The notes under the pieces: model-generated | Told to the model about the DNA's origin: nothing | The model's input: the letters and a program-made list of their open reading frames with translations, nothing else | The model's database searches: none | Assembly: GCF_028471945.1 (NCBI RefSeq) | Contig: NZ_CP110128.1 | Coordinates: forward strand, 2,468,501-2,532,500 | Direction: 5' to 3' | Source of the DNA: Pseudomonas sp. WJP1 | Lineage (GTDB): Bacteria; Pseudomonadota; Gammaproteobacteria; Pseudomonadales; Pseudomonadaceae | DNA: 64,000 bases | Shown: positions 1 to 7,990 of the stretch, piece by piece | How positions within the stretch are numbered: the first letter of the stretch is position 1 | How the letters are laid out: the number at the start of each line of letters is the position of its first letter | Translations under genes and position numbers: made by a program

Positions 1-1
1 C

Positions 2-202
2 GCGGCGCCGGATACCGGTACTGCAAAGGTTTCGTTTGGCACCGAAGGCGGATTGTTCAAGCAGCGTCTGGATGTTCCGGTGGTGGTCTGTGGCCCGGGT
101 TCGATTGAACAGGCGCACAAGCCGGATGAGTTCATCGAGATCAGTCAGATGGAGGCCGGGGAGCTGTTTCTGGGTGGATTGCTCGGTTCACTGAAACTGT
201 GA
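2..202 (+). CDS. argE: Acetylornithine deacetylase, C-terminal end (partial)
   Basis: Only the last 66 codons are inside the window; the start lies to the left. The visible tail contains SFGTEGGLF followed by GPGSIEQAHKPDEF, which is the C-terminal metal-site region of M20-family acetylornithine deacetylases. These hydrolyse N-acetylornithine to ornithine in arginine synthesis. The frame ends at TGA 200-202 and is followed at once by an inverted REP pair, so transcription from here probably ends or is trimmed there. The family call is firm; the exact member (ArgE rather than another M20 deacylase) rests on this short tail. Confidence 0.8.
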   Translation, partial: AAPDTGTAKVSFGTEGGLFKQRLDVPVVVCGPGSIEQAHKPDEFIEISQMEAGELFLGGLLGSLKL

Positions 203-209
203 GAACCCT

Positions 210-297
210 GTGGGAGCGAGCCTGCTCGCGATAGCGTCAGAACAGTCAACCGCTTCATCGACTGCACCAACCCAATCGCGAGCAGGCTCGCTCCCAC
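210..297. repeat. REP inverted pair
   Basis: GTGGGAGCGAGCCTGCTCGC at 210 recurs in inverted orientation ending at 297, with about 40 bases between. This is the classic Pseudomonas REP doublet placed between the end of argE and gabD. The two arms can fold into a long hairpin. Confidence 0.9.
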
Positions 298-346
298 AAA
301 AATTTGTGTTTATCTGACAAATATAAATCTGCCGTTCCACCGCCAT

Positions 347-387
347 TTTCAGCATCCGACACTGTCCGAAAAGCGCTTTCAGCATCC
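347..387 (+). promoter_or_regulatory. Direct repeat upstream of gabD, possible activator site
   Basis: TTTCAGCATCC occurs at 347-357 and again at 377-387. The two copies start exactly 30 bp apart, about three helical turns, so they lie on the same face of the DNA. They sit 53-93 bp before the gabD start. This suggests a binding site for a dimeric activator, but the protein is unknown. Confidence 0.4.
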
Positions 388-439
388 TCATCCGCTACGT
401 CTCCCTAGACTGGAATCTGTCTCGGATCAGGACTCGACC

Positions 440-1897
440 ATGCTCAAGAATCGTTTGAAAGACCCCAGCCTTTTGGCAGAACTCGCTTATGTAGACGGGA
501 AGTGGATTGGCGCCGAGGACGGTGCGACGCTGGACGTCTTCGACCCGGCCAGCGGTCAGTTGCTCGCTCGCGTTCCGGCCATGCAAGGCGCGGAAACTCG
601 GCGTGCCATTGAGGCGGCGGAAAAAGCCTGGCCCGCCTGGCGTGCACGTCCGGCAGCAGAGCGCGCGGCGCTGCTGGAGCGTTGGTATCAGGCCATGATC
701 GACAACCTCGACGACCTGGCCTTGATCATGACCTGTGAACAGGGAAAGCCGCTGGATGAAGCCAAGGGCGAAATTCGTTATGGCGCCGGCTTCGTTAAAT
801 GGTTCGCCGAAGAAGCCAGACGGGTCTACGGCGAAACCATGCCTGCCCCCACCGGTGACCGTCGACTGTTGACCCTCAAGCAACCGGTCGGCGTGTGTGC
901 AGCGATCACCCCGTGGAACTTCCCCAACGCGATGATCACCCGCAAGTGCGCACCGGCACTGGCTGCGGGTTGCCCGATCATCGTCAAACCTTCGGACCTG
1001 ACGCCGCTGTCGGCCCTCGCGTTGGCGGTACTGGCCGAGCGCGTCGGCATTCCGGCAGGGGTATTCAACGTATTAAGCGGCATGCCCGCGGGCATTGGCG
1101 AAGAGCTGACCGGCAACCCGACAGTGCGCAAGATTTCCTTTACCGGTTCTACCGCCGTGGGGCGTTTGCTGATGCGCCAGAGCGCTGAGCACATCAAGCG
1201 CTTGAGCCTGGAGCTGGGCGGTAACGCGCCATTCATTGTCTTTGACGATGCGGACCTCGAACAGGCCGTTGCCGGGATCATGCTCAGCAAGTTTCGTAAC
1301 GCCGGCCAGACCTGCGTCTGTGCCAACCGGATTCTGGTGCAGGACGGCATCTATGAGCGCTTCGCCCAGCGTCTGGTCGAGGAGGTCGGCAAGCTCAATG
1401 TTGGCAATGGCCTCGATGCCGACGTGACCATCGGCCCGTTGATCAACAAGGCCGCCGTGAGCAAAGTCGCGCGGCACATCGACGATGCCCTGAGCCAGGG
1501 TGCGCAGTTGCTGTGCGGTGGTATTCCCGACGGTGTCAGCCAGTTCGTGCAACCCACGGTTCTCGGCGAGGCCCACGCCGGCATGCTGCTGGCGACCGAA
1601 GAAACCTTCGGCCCGGTAGCGCCGTTGATGCGTTTCACCGACGAAGCCGAAGCCCTCGCGCTGGCCAACGCCACGCCTTACGGTCTGGGTGCCTACTATT
1701 TCACTCAGGATCTGCGTCGCTCCTGGTGTTTCGGCGAGGCGCTGGAGTTCGGCATGGTTGGCCTCAACACCGGGATCATTTCCATGGAAGTCGCACCGTT
1801 CGGCGGCATCAAGCAATCGGGCCAGGGCCGTGAAGGCAGCAAATACGGCCTGGATGAATACCTTGAAGTCAAAGCCTTCCACATCGGCGGGTTGTAA
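440..1897 (+). CDS. gabD: Succinate-semialdehyde dehydrogenase
   Basis: A 485-residue NAD(P)-dependent aldehyde dehydrogenase. It should oxidise succinate semialdehyde to succinate, the second step of GABA breakdown, in the cytosol. The family landmarks are visible: ITPWNFP at the coenzyme site, FTGST in the Rossmann part, the general base E258 in LELGGN and the catalytic C292 in GQTCVCANR. Length and sequence fit GabD. The gabT aminotransferase follows 1.5 kb downstream on the same strand, separated by a divergent reductase gene. The ATG is preceded by CAGGACTCGACC, a modest ribosome site. Activity on related semialdehydes such as glutarate semialdehyde cannot be excluded. Confidence 0.88.
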   Translation: MLKNRLKDPSLLAELAYVDGKWIGAEDGATLDVFDPASGQLLARVPAMQGAETRRAIEAAEKAWPAWRARPAAERAALLERWYQAMIDNLDDLALIMTCEQGKPLDEAKGEIRYGAGFVKWFAEEARRVYGETMPAPTGDRRLLTLKQPVGVCAAITPWNFPNAMITRKCAPALAAGCPIIVKPSDLTPLSALALAVLAERVGIPAGVFNVLSGMPAGIGEELTGNPTVRKISFTGSTAVGRLLMRQSAEHIKRLSLELGGNAPFIVFDDADLEQAVAGIMLSKFRNAGQTCVCANRILVQDGIYERFAQRLVEEVGKLNVGNGLDADVTIGPLINKAAVSKVARHIDDALSQGAQLLCGGIPDGVSQFVQPTVLGEAHAGMLLATEETFGPVAPLMRFTDEAEALALANATPYGLGAYYFTQDLRRSWCFGEALEFGMVGLNTGIISMEVAPFGGIKQSGQGREGSKYGLDEYLEVKAFHIGGL

Positions 1898-2090
1898 TTC
1901 ACAGACACGGGGAGGCATAACTGATAGACAAGGTATTCAAGATCGCGCGATTGCCGGCGATGGCATGGGCAAGAAGTCTTTTGCAGGCGATCGAATGGGT
2001 GAGCTGACGGACCGATCACGCCGGATCTGGGCGGGAAGGGCTCGACTCAGGATCTCGGCAAAGCCATCGCCGACATCACACCGCGACCGC

Positions 2091-2180
2091 TGTGGGAGCT
2101 GGCTTGCCAGCGATGAAGCCGGAACATTCAGCCTCTTTGTTGACTGATCCACCGCTATCGCTGGCAAGCCAGCTCCCACA
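2091..2180. repeat. REP inverted pair in the gabD/ghrA gap
   Basis: TGTGGGAGCTGGCTTGCCAGC begins at 2091 and its inverse ends at 2180. It is a variant REP core (GGCTTGCC instead of GCCTGC). The gap 1898-2233 lies between the convergent ends of gabD and the GhrA-like gene; apart from this doublet nothing else was recognised there. Confidence 0.85.
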
Positions 2181-2233
2181 AGTCCCGTGTGTGCTCGCGA
2201 TATTCGCGGCACCACAAAAAGCCGTGCGGATAT

Positions 2234-3160
2234 TCAGTAACCCTGGTGGCGGTCGATCTGACCGGCCATGGGCTCGCCGCGTTCGAACCGTCGGAGATTC
2301 TCCAGCAACACCCCAAACGCACTTTCAGGCTGGGTCATTGCCGCAATATGCGGCGTCAGCAGAATCTGCGGATGGCTCCAGAACGGATGATCCGCCGGCG
2401 CCGGTTCTTCCTGCAGTACATCCAGCACCGCGCCACTGAGCTGCCCGCTGTCCAGTGCCTCCAGCAGGTCACTTTCCACCAGATGCCCACCACGTCCCAT
2501 GTTGATCAGCGCCGCGCCGTGGGGCAGTTGTCGAAATAGCTGACGATCAAGAATGCCCTGGGTCTGCTCAGTCAGCGGTAGCACACACAGCAGAATGTCG
2601 CACTGACTGAGAAACACCGTCAGCTGTTCGCGACCGGCATAACAATCCACACCCGCTATGCGATGGGCGCTGCGTGCCCAGCCTTTCAACGCGAACCCCA
2701 TGGGTTGCAAGGTGGCGAGAATCTGTTGCGCCTGGGTGCCGAGGCCCATCACGCCCACCCGGCGCCTGGCCGACGGTTGCAGCAGGTGCGCCTGCCAGCA
2801 CCGGGCCATCTGCTGCTGACGATAACGCAGCATGTCCCGGTGCAGGCTGAGCACGGCAAAACTGGCGTATTCGCACATGCCGCGAGTGATGCCGGGGTCC
2901 AGCAGGCGCACCACTGGCAGGCTCTCAGGCAAGCGAGCGAGGTCCAGTTGATCGACCCCGGCGGACAATGCGAACAATACCTTCAGATTCGGCAGCAACG
3001 CCTCGATATCATCCGGTGCCTGCCACGCGGCCAGGTACTCGATGTCTGTGGGGTCGCCAATATCCGGCCAGGCGCGCCATTCGATATCCGGTGCGTGTTC
3101 GGCAAACAGGGCTTTCCACTGTTCGCCGCGCACAGGGTCAGCTTTGTAAAGCAGGGCCAT
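2234..3160 (-). CDS. ghrA: Glyoxylate/hydroxypyruvate reductase A-like D-2-hydroxyacid dehydrogenase
   Basis: A 308-residue member of the NAD(P)-dependent D-2-hydroxyacid dehydrogenase family, GhrA type. It should reduce glyoxylate, hydroxypyruvate or similar 2-oxo acids. The nucleotide-binding fold carries GVMGLGTQAQQ, and the C-terminal part shows INMGRGGHLVE and LTPHIAA with the catalytic histidine. The chosen start (ATG at 3160) has AGGA eight bases upstream and gives the normal family length. The open frame runs on upstream, antisense to gabT, but that extension has no family similarity. It is divergent from gabT across a 273-bp gap with no clear site. The substrate is uncertain. Confidence 0.83.
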   Translation of the reverse strand: MALLYKADPVRGEQWKALFAEHAPDIEWRAWPDIGDPTDIEYLAAWQAPDDIEALLPNLKVLFALSAGVDQLDLARLPESLPVVRLLDPGITRGMCEYASFAVLSLHRDMLRYRQQQMARCWQAHLLQPSARRRVGVMGLGTQAQQILATLQPMGFALKGWARSAHRIAGVDCYAGREQLTVFLSQCDILLCVLPLTEQTQGILDRQLFRQLPHGAALINMGRGGHLVESDLLEALDSGQLSGAVLDVLQEEPAPADHPFWSHPQILLTPHIAAMTQPESAFGVLLENLRRFERGEPMAGQIDRHQGY

Positions 3161-3433
3161 GGTCAATTCCTGAAGGGATGAAAGTGGTCCCATCATCGCG
3201 CAACGCCAGCGCAGGATGTGTCGAAAGCGTTGGGTTAAACGGGTTGCGCCACGTCGGATCGGTGGGACTACAGCAGATTCGGCGGGCTGAAGGAATCTGC
3301 CGTTTAGCAGGGTGAAAACAGTGGAACCGGATTTCTCAGGGGCCAAGTTCGGCGTAGTTCGTTCCGAGCAAGCCTTAATCTGAACACCATCTGCAATCAC
3401 CTCCGGGCTGCCGGACTCACGATGGGAAATGCC

Positions 3434-4726
3434 ATGAACAGCAAAGTCGACCAAACCCCTCATTTGCTCCGTCAGCGCGATCAGTTCGTGCCGCGGGGCC
3501 TGGTGACCGCTCATCCTTTGGTGATTGATCGTGCCCAAGGTGCCGAATTGTGGGATGTGGATGGCAGGCGCTACCTGGATTTTGTCGGGGGTATCGGTGT
3601 ACTGAACATCGGCCACAACCACCCTAAGGTGGTTGCGGCGGTTCAGGCGCAACTGCAAAAAGTATCCCATGCCTGCTTCCAGGTGGTCGCCTATAAGCCT
3701 TACCTGGATCTCGCCCGGCGCCTGTGCGAAATGATCGGCGGTAAAGAAGCCTACAAAGCCGCGTTCTTCACTTCCGGTGCTGAGGCCGTGGAAAACGCGG
3801 TGAAAATCGCCCGAGCTCACACTAACCGTTCGGCGGTGATTGCCTTCCGTGGCGGTTTTCATGGACGGACCCTGCTCGGCACCACGCTGACCGGCATGAG
3901 CCAGCCGTACAAACAGAACTTCGGGCCGTTCGCCCCCGAAGTGTTCCATACGCCGTATCCAAACGCTTATCGCGGTGTCACCAGCGAAATGGCGCTCAAG
4001 GCGCTGGACGAACTGCTTGCCACCCAGGTTGCGCCGGAGCGGGTCGCGGCGATCATCATCGAACCGGTGCAGGGCGACGGTGGTTTCCTCTCGGCGCCGA
4101 AGGAGTTCCTTCAGGGGCTGCGGGCGCTGACGGAAAAACACGGCATCGTGCTGATCCTCGATGAAATCCAGACCGGGTTCGGCCGTACCGGCAAGTGGTT
4201 CGGTTTCCAGCACGCAGGCATCCAGCCAGACCTGGTAACCGTCGCCAAGAGCCTGGCCGGTGGCTTGCCGTTATCCGGTGTAGTCGGCAAGGCCGAGATC
4301 ATGGACGCGCCATTGCCCGGTGGCTTGGGCGGTACCTACGGCGGCAACGCGTTGTCCTGCGCGGCGGCACTGGCGGTCATAGAGGCTTACGAAGAGGAAC
4401 AGTTGCTGGCGCGCGGTGAAGCGTTGGGCGAGCAATTACGCCAAGGACTGCTTGGCTTGCAGTGTCGTCACCCACAAATCGGCGATGTGCGCGGCACCGG
4501 TTTCATGCTCGCGATTGAGTTGATCAAGAATGACGAAGCCCGTACACCGGACGCCGATCTGAACCAGCGGCTGATCGATGAAGCGCGTAAGGGTGGCTTG
4601 CTGGTGATTAAGTGCGGCGTGTGCCGCAACGTACTGCGCTTCCTCGCGCCGTTGGTGGCGACCGAAGCACAGGTCGACGAAGCGGTGCAAATTCTGGACG
4701 CGGCATTGGCGCGGGTATTGAACTGA
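3434..4726 (+). CDS. gabT: 4-aminobutyrate aminotransferase
   Basis: A class III PLP-dependent aminotransferase of 430 residues. It converts GABA and 2-oxoglutarate to succinate semialdehyde and glutamate, feeding GabD. The family features are visible: FTSGAEAVENAVKIAR near the phosphate-binding site, IIEPVQGDGGF, the aspartate of ILDEIQTGFGRTG, and the PLP lysine K272 in VAKSLAGGLP. The start MNSKVDQTPHLL at 3434 fits known GabT proteins and has GGGAA just upstream; an ATG at 3422 would add four residues. A minor role as 5-aminovalerate aminotransferase is common in this family. Confidence 0.92.
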   Translation: MNSKVDQTPHLLRQRDQFVPRGLVTAHPLVIDRAQGAELWDVDGRRYLDFVGGIGVLNIGHNHPKVVAAVQAQLQKVSHACFQVVAYKPYLDLARRLCEMIGGKEAYKAAFFTSGAEAVENAVKIARAHTNRSAVIAFRGGFHGRTLLGTTLTGMSQPYKQNFGPFAPEVFHTPYPNAYRGVTSEMALKALDELLATQVAPERVAAIIIEPVQGDGGFLSAPKEFLQGLRALTEKHGIVLILDEIQTGFGRTGKWFGFQHAGIQPDLVTVAKSLAGGLPLSGVVGKAEIMDAPLPGGLGGTYGGNALSCAAALAVIEAYEEEQLLARGEALGEQLRQGLLGLQCRHPQIGDVRGTGFMLAIELIKNDEARTPDADLNQRLIDEARKGGLLVIKCGVCRNVLRFLAPLVATEAQVDEAVQILDAALARVLN

Positions 4727-4821
4727 CGTCCTGCCGGCTCGGGGCGGTGCCGCAAGGCATCGCTCGTGAGCATTTGTGGGGCATGGATTGATCGAATGTA
4801 TCATCGGAGGCTGTGTACACC

Positions 4822-5478
4822 ATGGGGCTGACTGATTATCGAGCGCTGGTCATCGATTGCGATGAGGTCCTGGTCGATCGCGACTCGGGGGTCTGGACGG
4901 CGTTGCAACCGCTGCTCGACAGCCGGGGTGGGCACCCGGACAAGGAACAGGTGCTGGCTGAATACAGCGAGGTGGTGCGGGCACTGTATCCACGCTTTGG
5001 CGAGCTGGGTTTTAGTGGACTGTTGTGTTTCGCCCACCGCCAGTTGGCCGAGCGCTGGGGGCTGAAGGCCAGTTGGGAGGAGGGCATGAGTTTCGCCCGT
5101 TCGGTGGCCAGCTGGTCGTTGTTCGAGGACGCACCGGGGGCAATGTTGTACCTGCGCAAGTTCTATCGCCTGCTGGTGAAAGGCGACCGGGATGCCGAGG
5201 ATCGCGGATTGCTCTGTGAGCGTTTGGGGATCATGGCCGACGACTTGATTTCGTTGGCCAGCGACCCATTCCAGGATCCGCAATGGCTGAAGGCGAACGC
5301 GCTTGAGCCCGCGCAGATCCTGCAAGTGACCCGGCCTTCAGCCAGTCGACAGGCAAGTATCGATGTCTGTCTGATCTGCCGCGGTCGGGTCAAACCGCCG
5401 ACGCCTTGTGCTGCGGATTACTGCATCAACAGCATGGCGGACCTGGTGACTCAACATCAACTGTCTTTACGGCGCTGA
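4822..5478 (+). CDS. HAD-like hydrolase of unknown substrate
   Basis: About 218 residues. The N-terminal VIDCDEVLVD matches the DxDx(T/V) nucleophile motif of haloacid-dehalogenase-like phosphatases. The middle is a helical cap-like region. A clear C-terminal GD/DD metal motif is not evident and the C-terminal third (CLICRGRVKPPTPCAADYC) is cysteine-rich and unlike standard HAD enzymes, so it may be a divergent or degenerate member. ATG 4822 is preferred because GGAGG lies 11 bases upstream; the in-frame GTG at 4813 is only two bases from it. It follows gabT by about 95 bp and precedes an AsnC-type regulator, so it may be co-transcribed. Its role is unknown. Confidence 0.6.
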   Translation: MGLTDYRALVIDCDEVLVDRDSGVWTALQPLLDSRGGHPDKEQVLAEYSEVVRALYPRFGELGFSGLLCFAHRQLAERWGLKASWEEGMSFARSVASWSLFEDAPGAMLYLRKFYRLLVKGDRDAEDRGLLCERLGIMADDLISLASDPFQDPQWLKANALEPAQILQVTRPSASRQASIDVCLICRGRVKPPTPCAADYCINSMADLVTQHQLSLRR

Positions 5479-5523
5479 TTTTGCTAGAAGATTGTCCTAC
5501 AAATGGCAGTCAAGAGGTACTCA

Positions 5524-6012
5524 ATGGAAGGTTTAGTCAAACTGGACCGCATCGACATCAGCATTTTGGTCGAGCTGCAAAAGGACGGGCGCATGACCAA
5601 TGTCAGCCTGGCCGATGCCGTTGGATTGTCGGCCAGCCCCTGCCTGCAACGGGTCAAACGGCTGGAGTCGGCCGGGTACATCTCCAGCTACAAGGCACAC
5701 TTGAACCTGGCGAAGATCACTGATTCGGTCACGGTCTTCACCGAGATCACCTTGAGTGACCACAAGCGCGAAGACTTCGCCAAATTCGAGTCGAATATTC
5801 GCCTGGTGGACGAAGTGCTCGAATGCCATTTGATCAGCGGTGGCTACGACTACCTGGTGCGCTTCATGACCCGCAGTATTCAGCACTATCAGGAGGTCAT
5901 TGAAAGCCTGCTGGACAAGAACATCGGCATCTCGAAGTACTTCAGTTACATCGTCATCAAATCCCCCGTGCTCAAGGACGGTGTGCCGTTGCGTAAGTTG
6001 CTGCGGCACTGA
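5524..6012 (+). CDS. Lrp/AsnC family transcriptional regulator
   Basis: 162 residues. An N-terminal winged-helix region (LDRIDISILVELQKDGRM, then VGLSASPCLQRVKRLE as the recognition helix) is followed by a RAM/AsnC ligand domain containing ECHLISGGYDYLVRF. Such regulators form octamers and respond to amino acids. Its place downstream of gabT suggests control of GABA or amino-acid catabolism, but no site was identified. The start at 5524 has GAGG six bases upstream; an in-frame ATG at 5503 gives seven extra residues. Confidence 0.88.
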   Translation: MEGLVKLDRIDISILVELQKDGRMTNVSLADAVGLSASPCLQRVKRLESAGYISSYKAHLNLAKITDSVTVFTEITLSDHKREDFAKFESNIRLVDEVLECHLISGGYDYLVRFMTRSIQHYQEVIESLLDKNIGISKYFSYIVIKSPVLKDGVPLRKLLRH

Positions 6013-6144
6013 CCTGGGTGGCACTCCAATTCCCGAATCAACTTCCTGTGGGAGTGAGTTGTTTTGCAGTGCGTATTGCACCATGTCAGGGCGTTGAGCC
6101 GTTGCAGTCTCATGTCACGCTTCATCGTGGTGCAAGGCGCATAA

Positions 6145-6164
6145 GGGGGCAGTTAACTGCCCCC
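6145..6164. terminator. Hairpin between convergent genes
   Basis: GGGGGCAGTT is followed directly by its inverse AACTGCCCCC. The perfect palindrome lies between the end of the AsnC-type gene and the end of the opposing aldehyde dehydrogenase. There is no good U-tract on either strand, so intrinsic termination is only possible, not shown. Confidence 0.4.
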
Positions 6165-6204
6165 CTGGAGTGCGACCGTTTCGGTGTCGAAAGGGCCCAG
6201 TGCT

Positions 6205-7698
6205 TTATTCACCCGAATTAATAGAAGAGTCTGGAGATTCACCGAATCCAATGATTGCTTTGGTTTCCAGATACTCTTCAAAGCCGTAGACCCCGTATTC
6301 ACGACCATTGCCAGATCGCTTGTAGCCACCGAAAGGCGCCATTGGATTCCAGGCGGGGTAATTCAGATGCACTTGTCCCGCGCGGATACGAGAGGCTACG
6401 GCGCGTGCGAGTTCCAGGTTCTGAGACTGAACGTGGGCACCCAGCCCATAGACCGTATCGTTTGCGATAGCGACGGCCTCATCGATTGTTTCATACGCAA
6501 TGATGCACAGTACCGGCCCAAAGATTTCTTCCTGAGCGATCCGCATCGCTGAATCGACCTCGGAGAAAACAGTCGGTTGGGTGTAGAAGCCCGTTTCATA
6601 ACCCGGCACGCGTCCTGGTCCGCCGCAAACGAGCTTTGCGCCTTCATTCAGGCCAGCCTCGATCATTGTTTGTACGCGCTTGAACTGGGGCTCGTTGGCA
6701 ATCGGACCGAGTACAGTCTCTTCAGATTGCGGATCACCGACGATGATCGCATTGGCGGTGGCAGCCGCTAACGCTTCGACTTCCGCCAGCCTTCCCCTGG
6801 GAACAATCATTCTTGTCGGGGCGCTGCACGACTGTCCTACGTTGCGAAACGCAGACATCACGCCCAGTGGCACGGCTTTGGCGAAGTCGGCGTCGGGAAG
6901 CAGCAGGTTCGGCGACTTGCCTCCCAGTTCTTGAGTGACGCGTTTTACCGTAGGGGCGGCCGCTTGTGCGACCAGCGCGCCAGCCCGGTTTGAGCCAGTT
7001 ATCGAAATCATATCGATATCGGCATGCGCAGCCATGGCTCCGCCGACCTCGGGACCACTACCATTCACCAGGTTGAAAACCCCTTGTGGGAGACCTGCGT
7101 CATGCACTATCTGTGCAAAAAGCAGGGCGCTCAGAGGTGACAATTCACTTGGCTTGAGGACCACTGTGCATCCGGCAGCAATAGCCGGTGCGACTTTTGC
7201 GGTGATTTGATAAAGCGGCCAGTTCCACGGTGTGATGAGACCGCAGACGCCTATGGGTTCGCGTTCAATCGCGGTGCCGCCTTCAACCGTTTGGAAACGA
7301 TAGGTGGACAGAAGATCCCTTGCGACCCGAACGTGTTCGGCCGCCAGAGGCACTTGCATAGCCCGTGCGAAGCCGATGGCAGCGCCCATTTCCAGAGAGA
7401 GGGCCTGCGCAAGAGCTTCTTTTCGTTCAAGGATGAGCTCGTAGATCTTTCCAAGCACTAGCGCACGTGACGCAGCGGAGGAAGAAGACCAGCCAGGAAG
7501 CGCTGCACGCGCCGCAGCTACTGCCCGATCAACGTCCGCGGCAGTCCCGCTTGCTACCTCTGCAACAACGGTTTCACTCGCCGGATTGATCACCGGCAAA
7601 CTGGCAGGACTTGCTGGAGCAGACCAACGACCGTTGATATAAAACTGCTGTGACCTTTGCGGATCAACGCGGTAGCTATTCGAAGATTGTGTTGTCAT
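6205..7698 (-). CDS. NAD-dependent aldehyde dehydrogenase
   Basis: 497 residues, ALDH superfamily. Visible motifs are LITPWNWPLYQ, ITGSNRAG, the catalytic base in QELGGKSPN and the nucleophilic cysteine in NVGQSCSAPTRM. The C-terminus APFGGYKRSGNGREYG is typical. It most resembles the betaine/3-succinoyl-semialdehyde-pyridine dehydrogenase branch, but the substrate cannot be told from sequence. The start ATG at 7698 has a strong AAGGAG eight bases upstream; 12 upstream in-frame codons are unlikely to be translated. It stands alone, divergent from nothing obvious and 290 bp from the bamA-like gene. The 7699-7990 gap shows no clear feature. Confidence 0.8.
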   Translation of the reverse strand: MTTQSSNSYRVDPQRSQQFYINGRWSAPASPASLPVINPASETVVAEVASGTAADVDRAVAAARAALPGWSSSSAASRALVLGKIYELILERKEALAQALSLEMGAAIGFARAMQVPLAAEHVRVARDLLSTYRFQTVEGGTAIEREPIGVCGLITPWNWPLYQITAKVAPAIAAGCTVVLKPSELSPLSALLFAQIVHDAGLPQGVFNLVNGSGPEVGGAMAAHADIDMISITGSNRAGALVAQAAAPTVKRVTQELGGKSPNLLLPDADFAKAVPLGVMSAFRNVGQSCSAPTRMIVPRGRLAEVEALAAATANAIIVGDPQSEETVLGPIANEPQFKRVQTMIEAGLNEGAKLVCGGPGRVPGYETGFYTQPTVFSEVDSAMRIAQEEIFGPVLCIIAYETIDEAVAIANDTVYGLGAHVQSQNLELARAVASRIRAGQVHLNYPAWNPMAPFGGYKRSGNGREYGVYGFEEYLETKAIIGFGESPDSSINSGE

Positions 7699-7990
7699 CC
7701 AGCTAGCTCCTTGGAGCGGTGATAGGCGCTGCAAACAGCAGAGCCGGGAGGTTGCGACTCAGAGCAGCGCTGTGACGATCCATATATTCCCAGGGCCCTG
7801 TTACCTGAATAAGCTAACAAAACACCCCAGGCAAAATATGCCGTTGTTGAAGTCGGCAAGGGAGAATCTGCTGTATCTCACGGGCTAACTTTGTATCTAC
7901 GCGCAAATCCCCTGGCTTTGGTCCGATCAGTATCAGAGTAACCTGCAGGCCCTTGGCTACTTCAGTGGCGCAGGGGCGGTGTTATTGGAG

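Noticed and set aside
3161..4213. Upstream extension of the GhrA-like frame to 659 residues
   Set aside because: The extra 351 codons run antisense to gabT, lack family similarity, and an AGGA-preceded ATG at 3160 gives the usual protein length.
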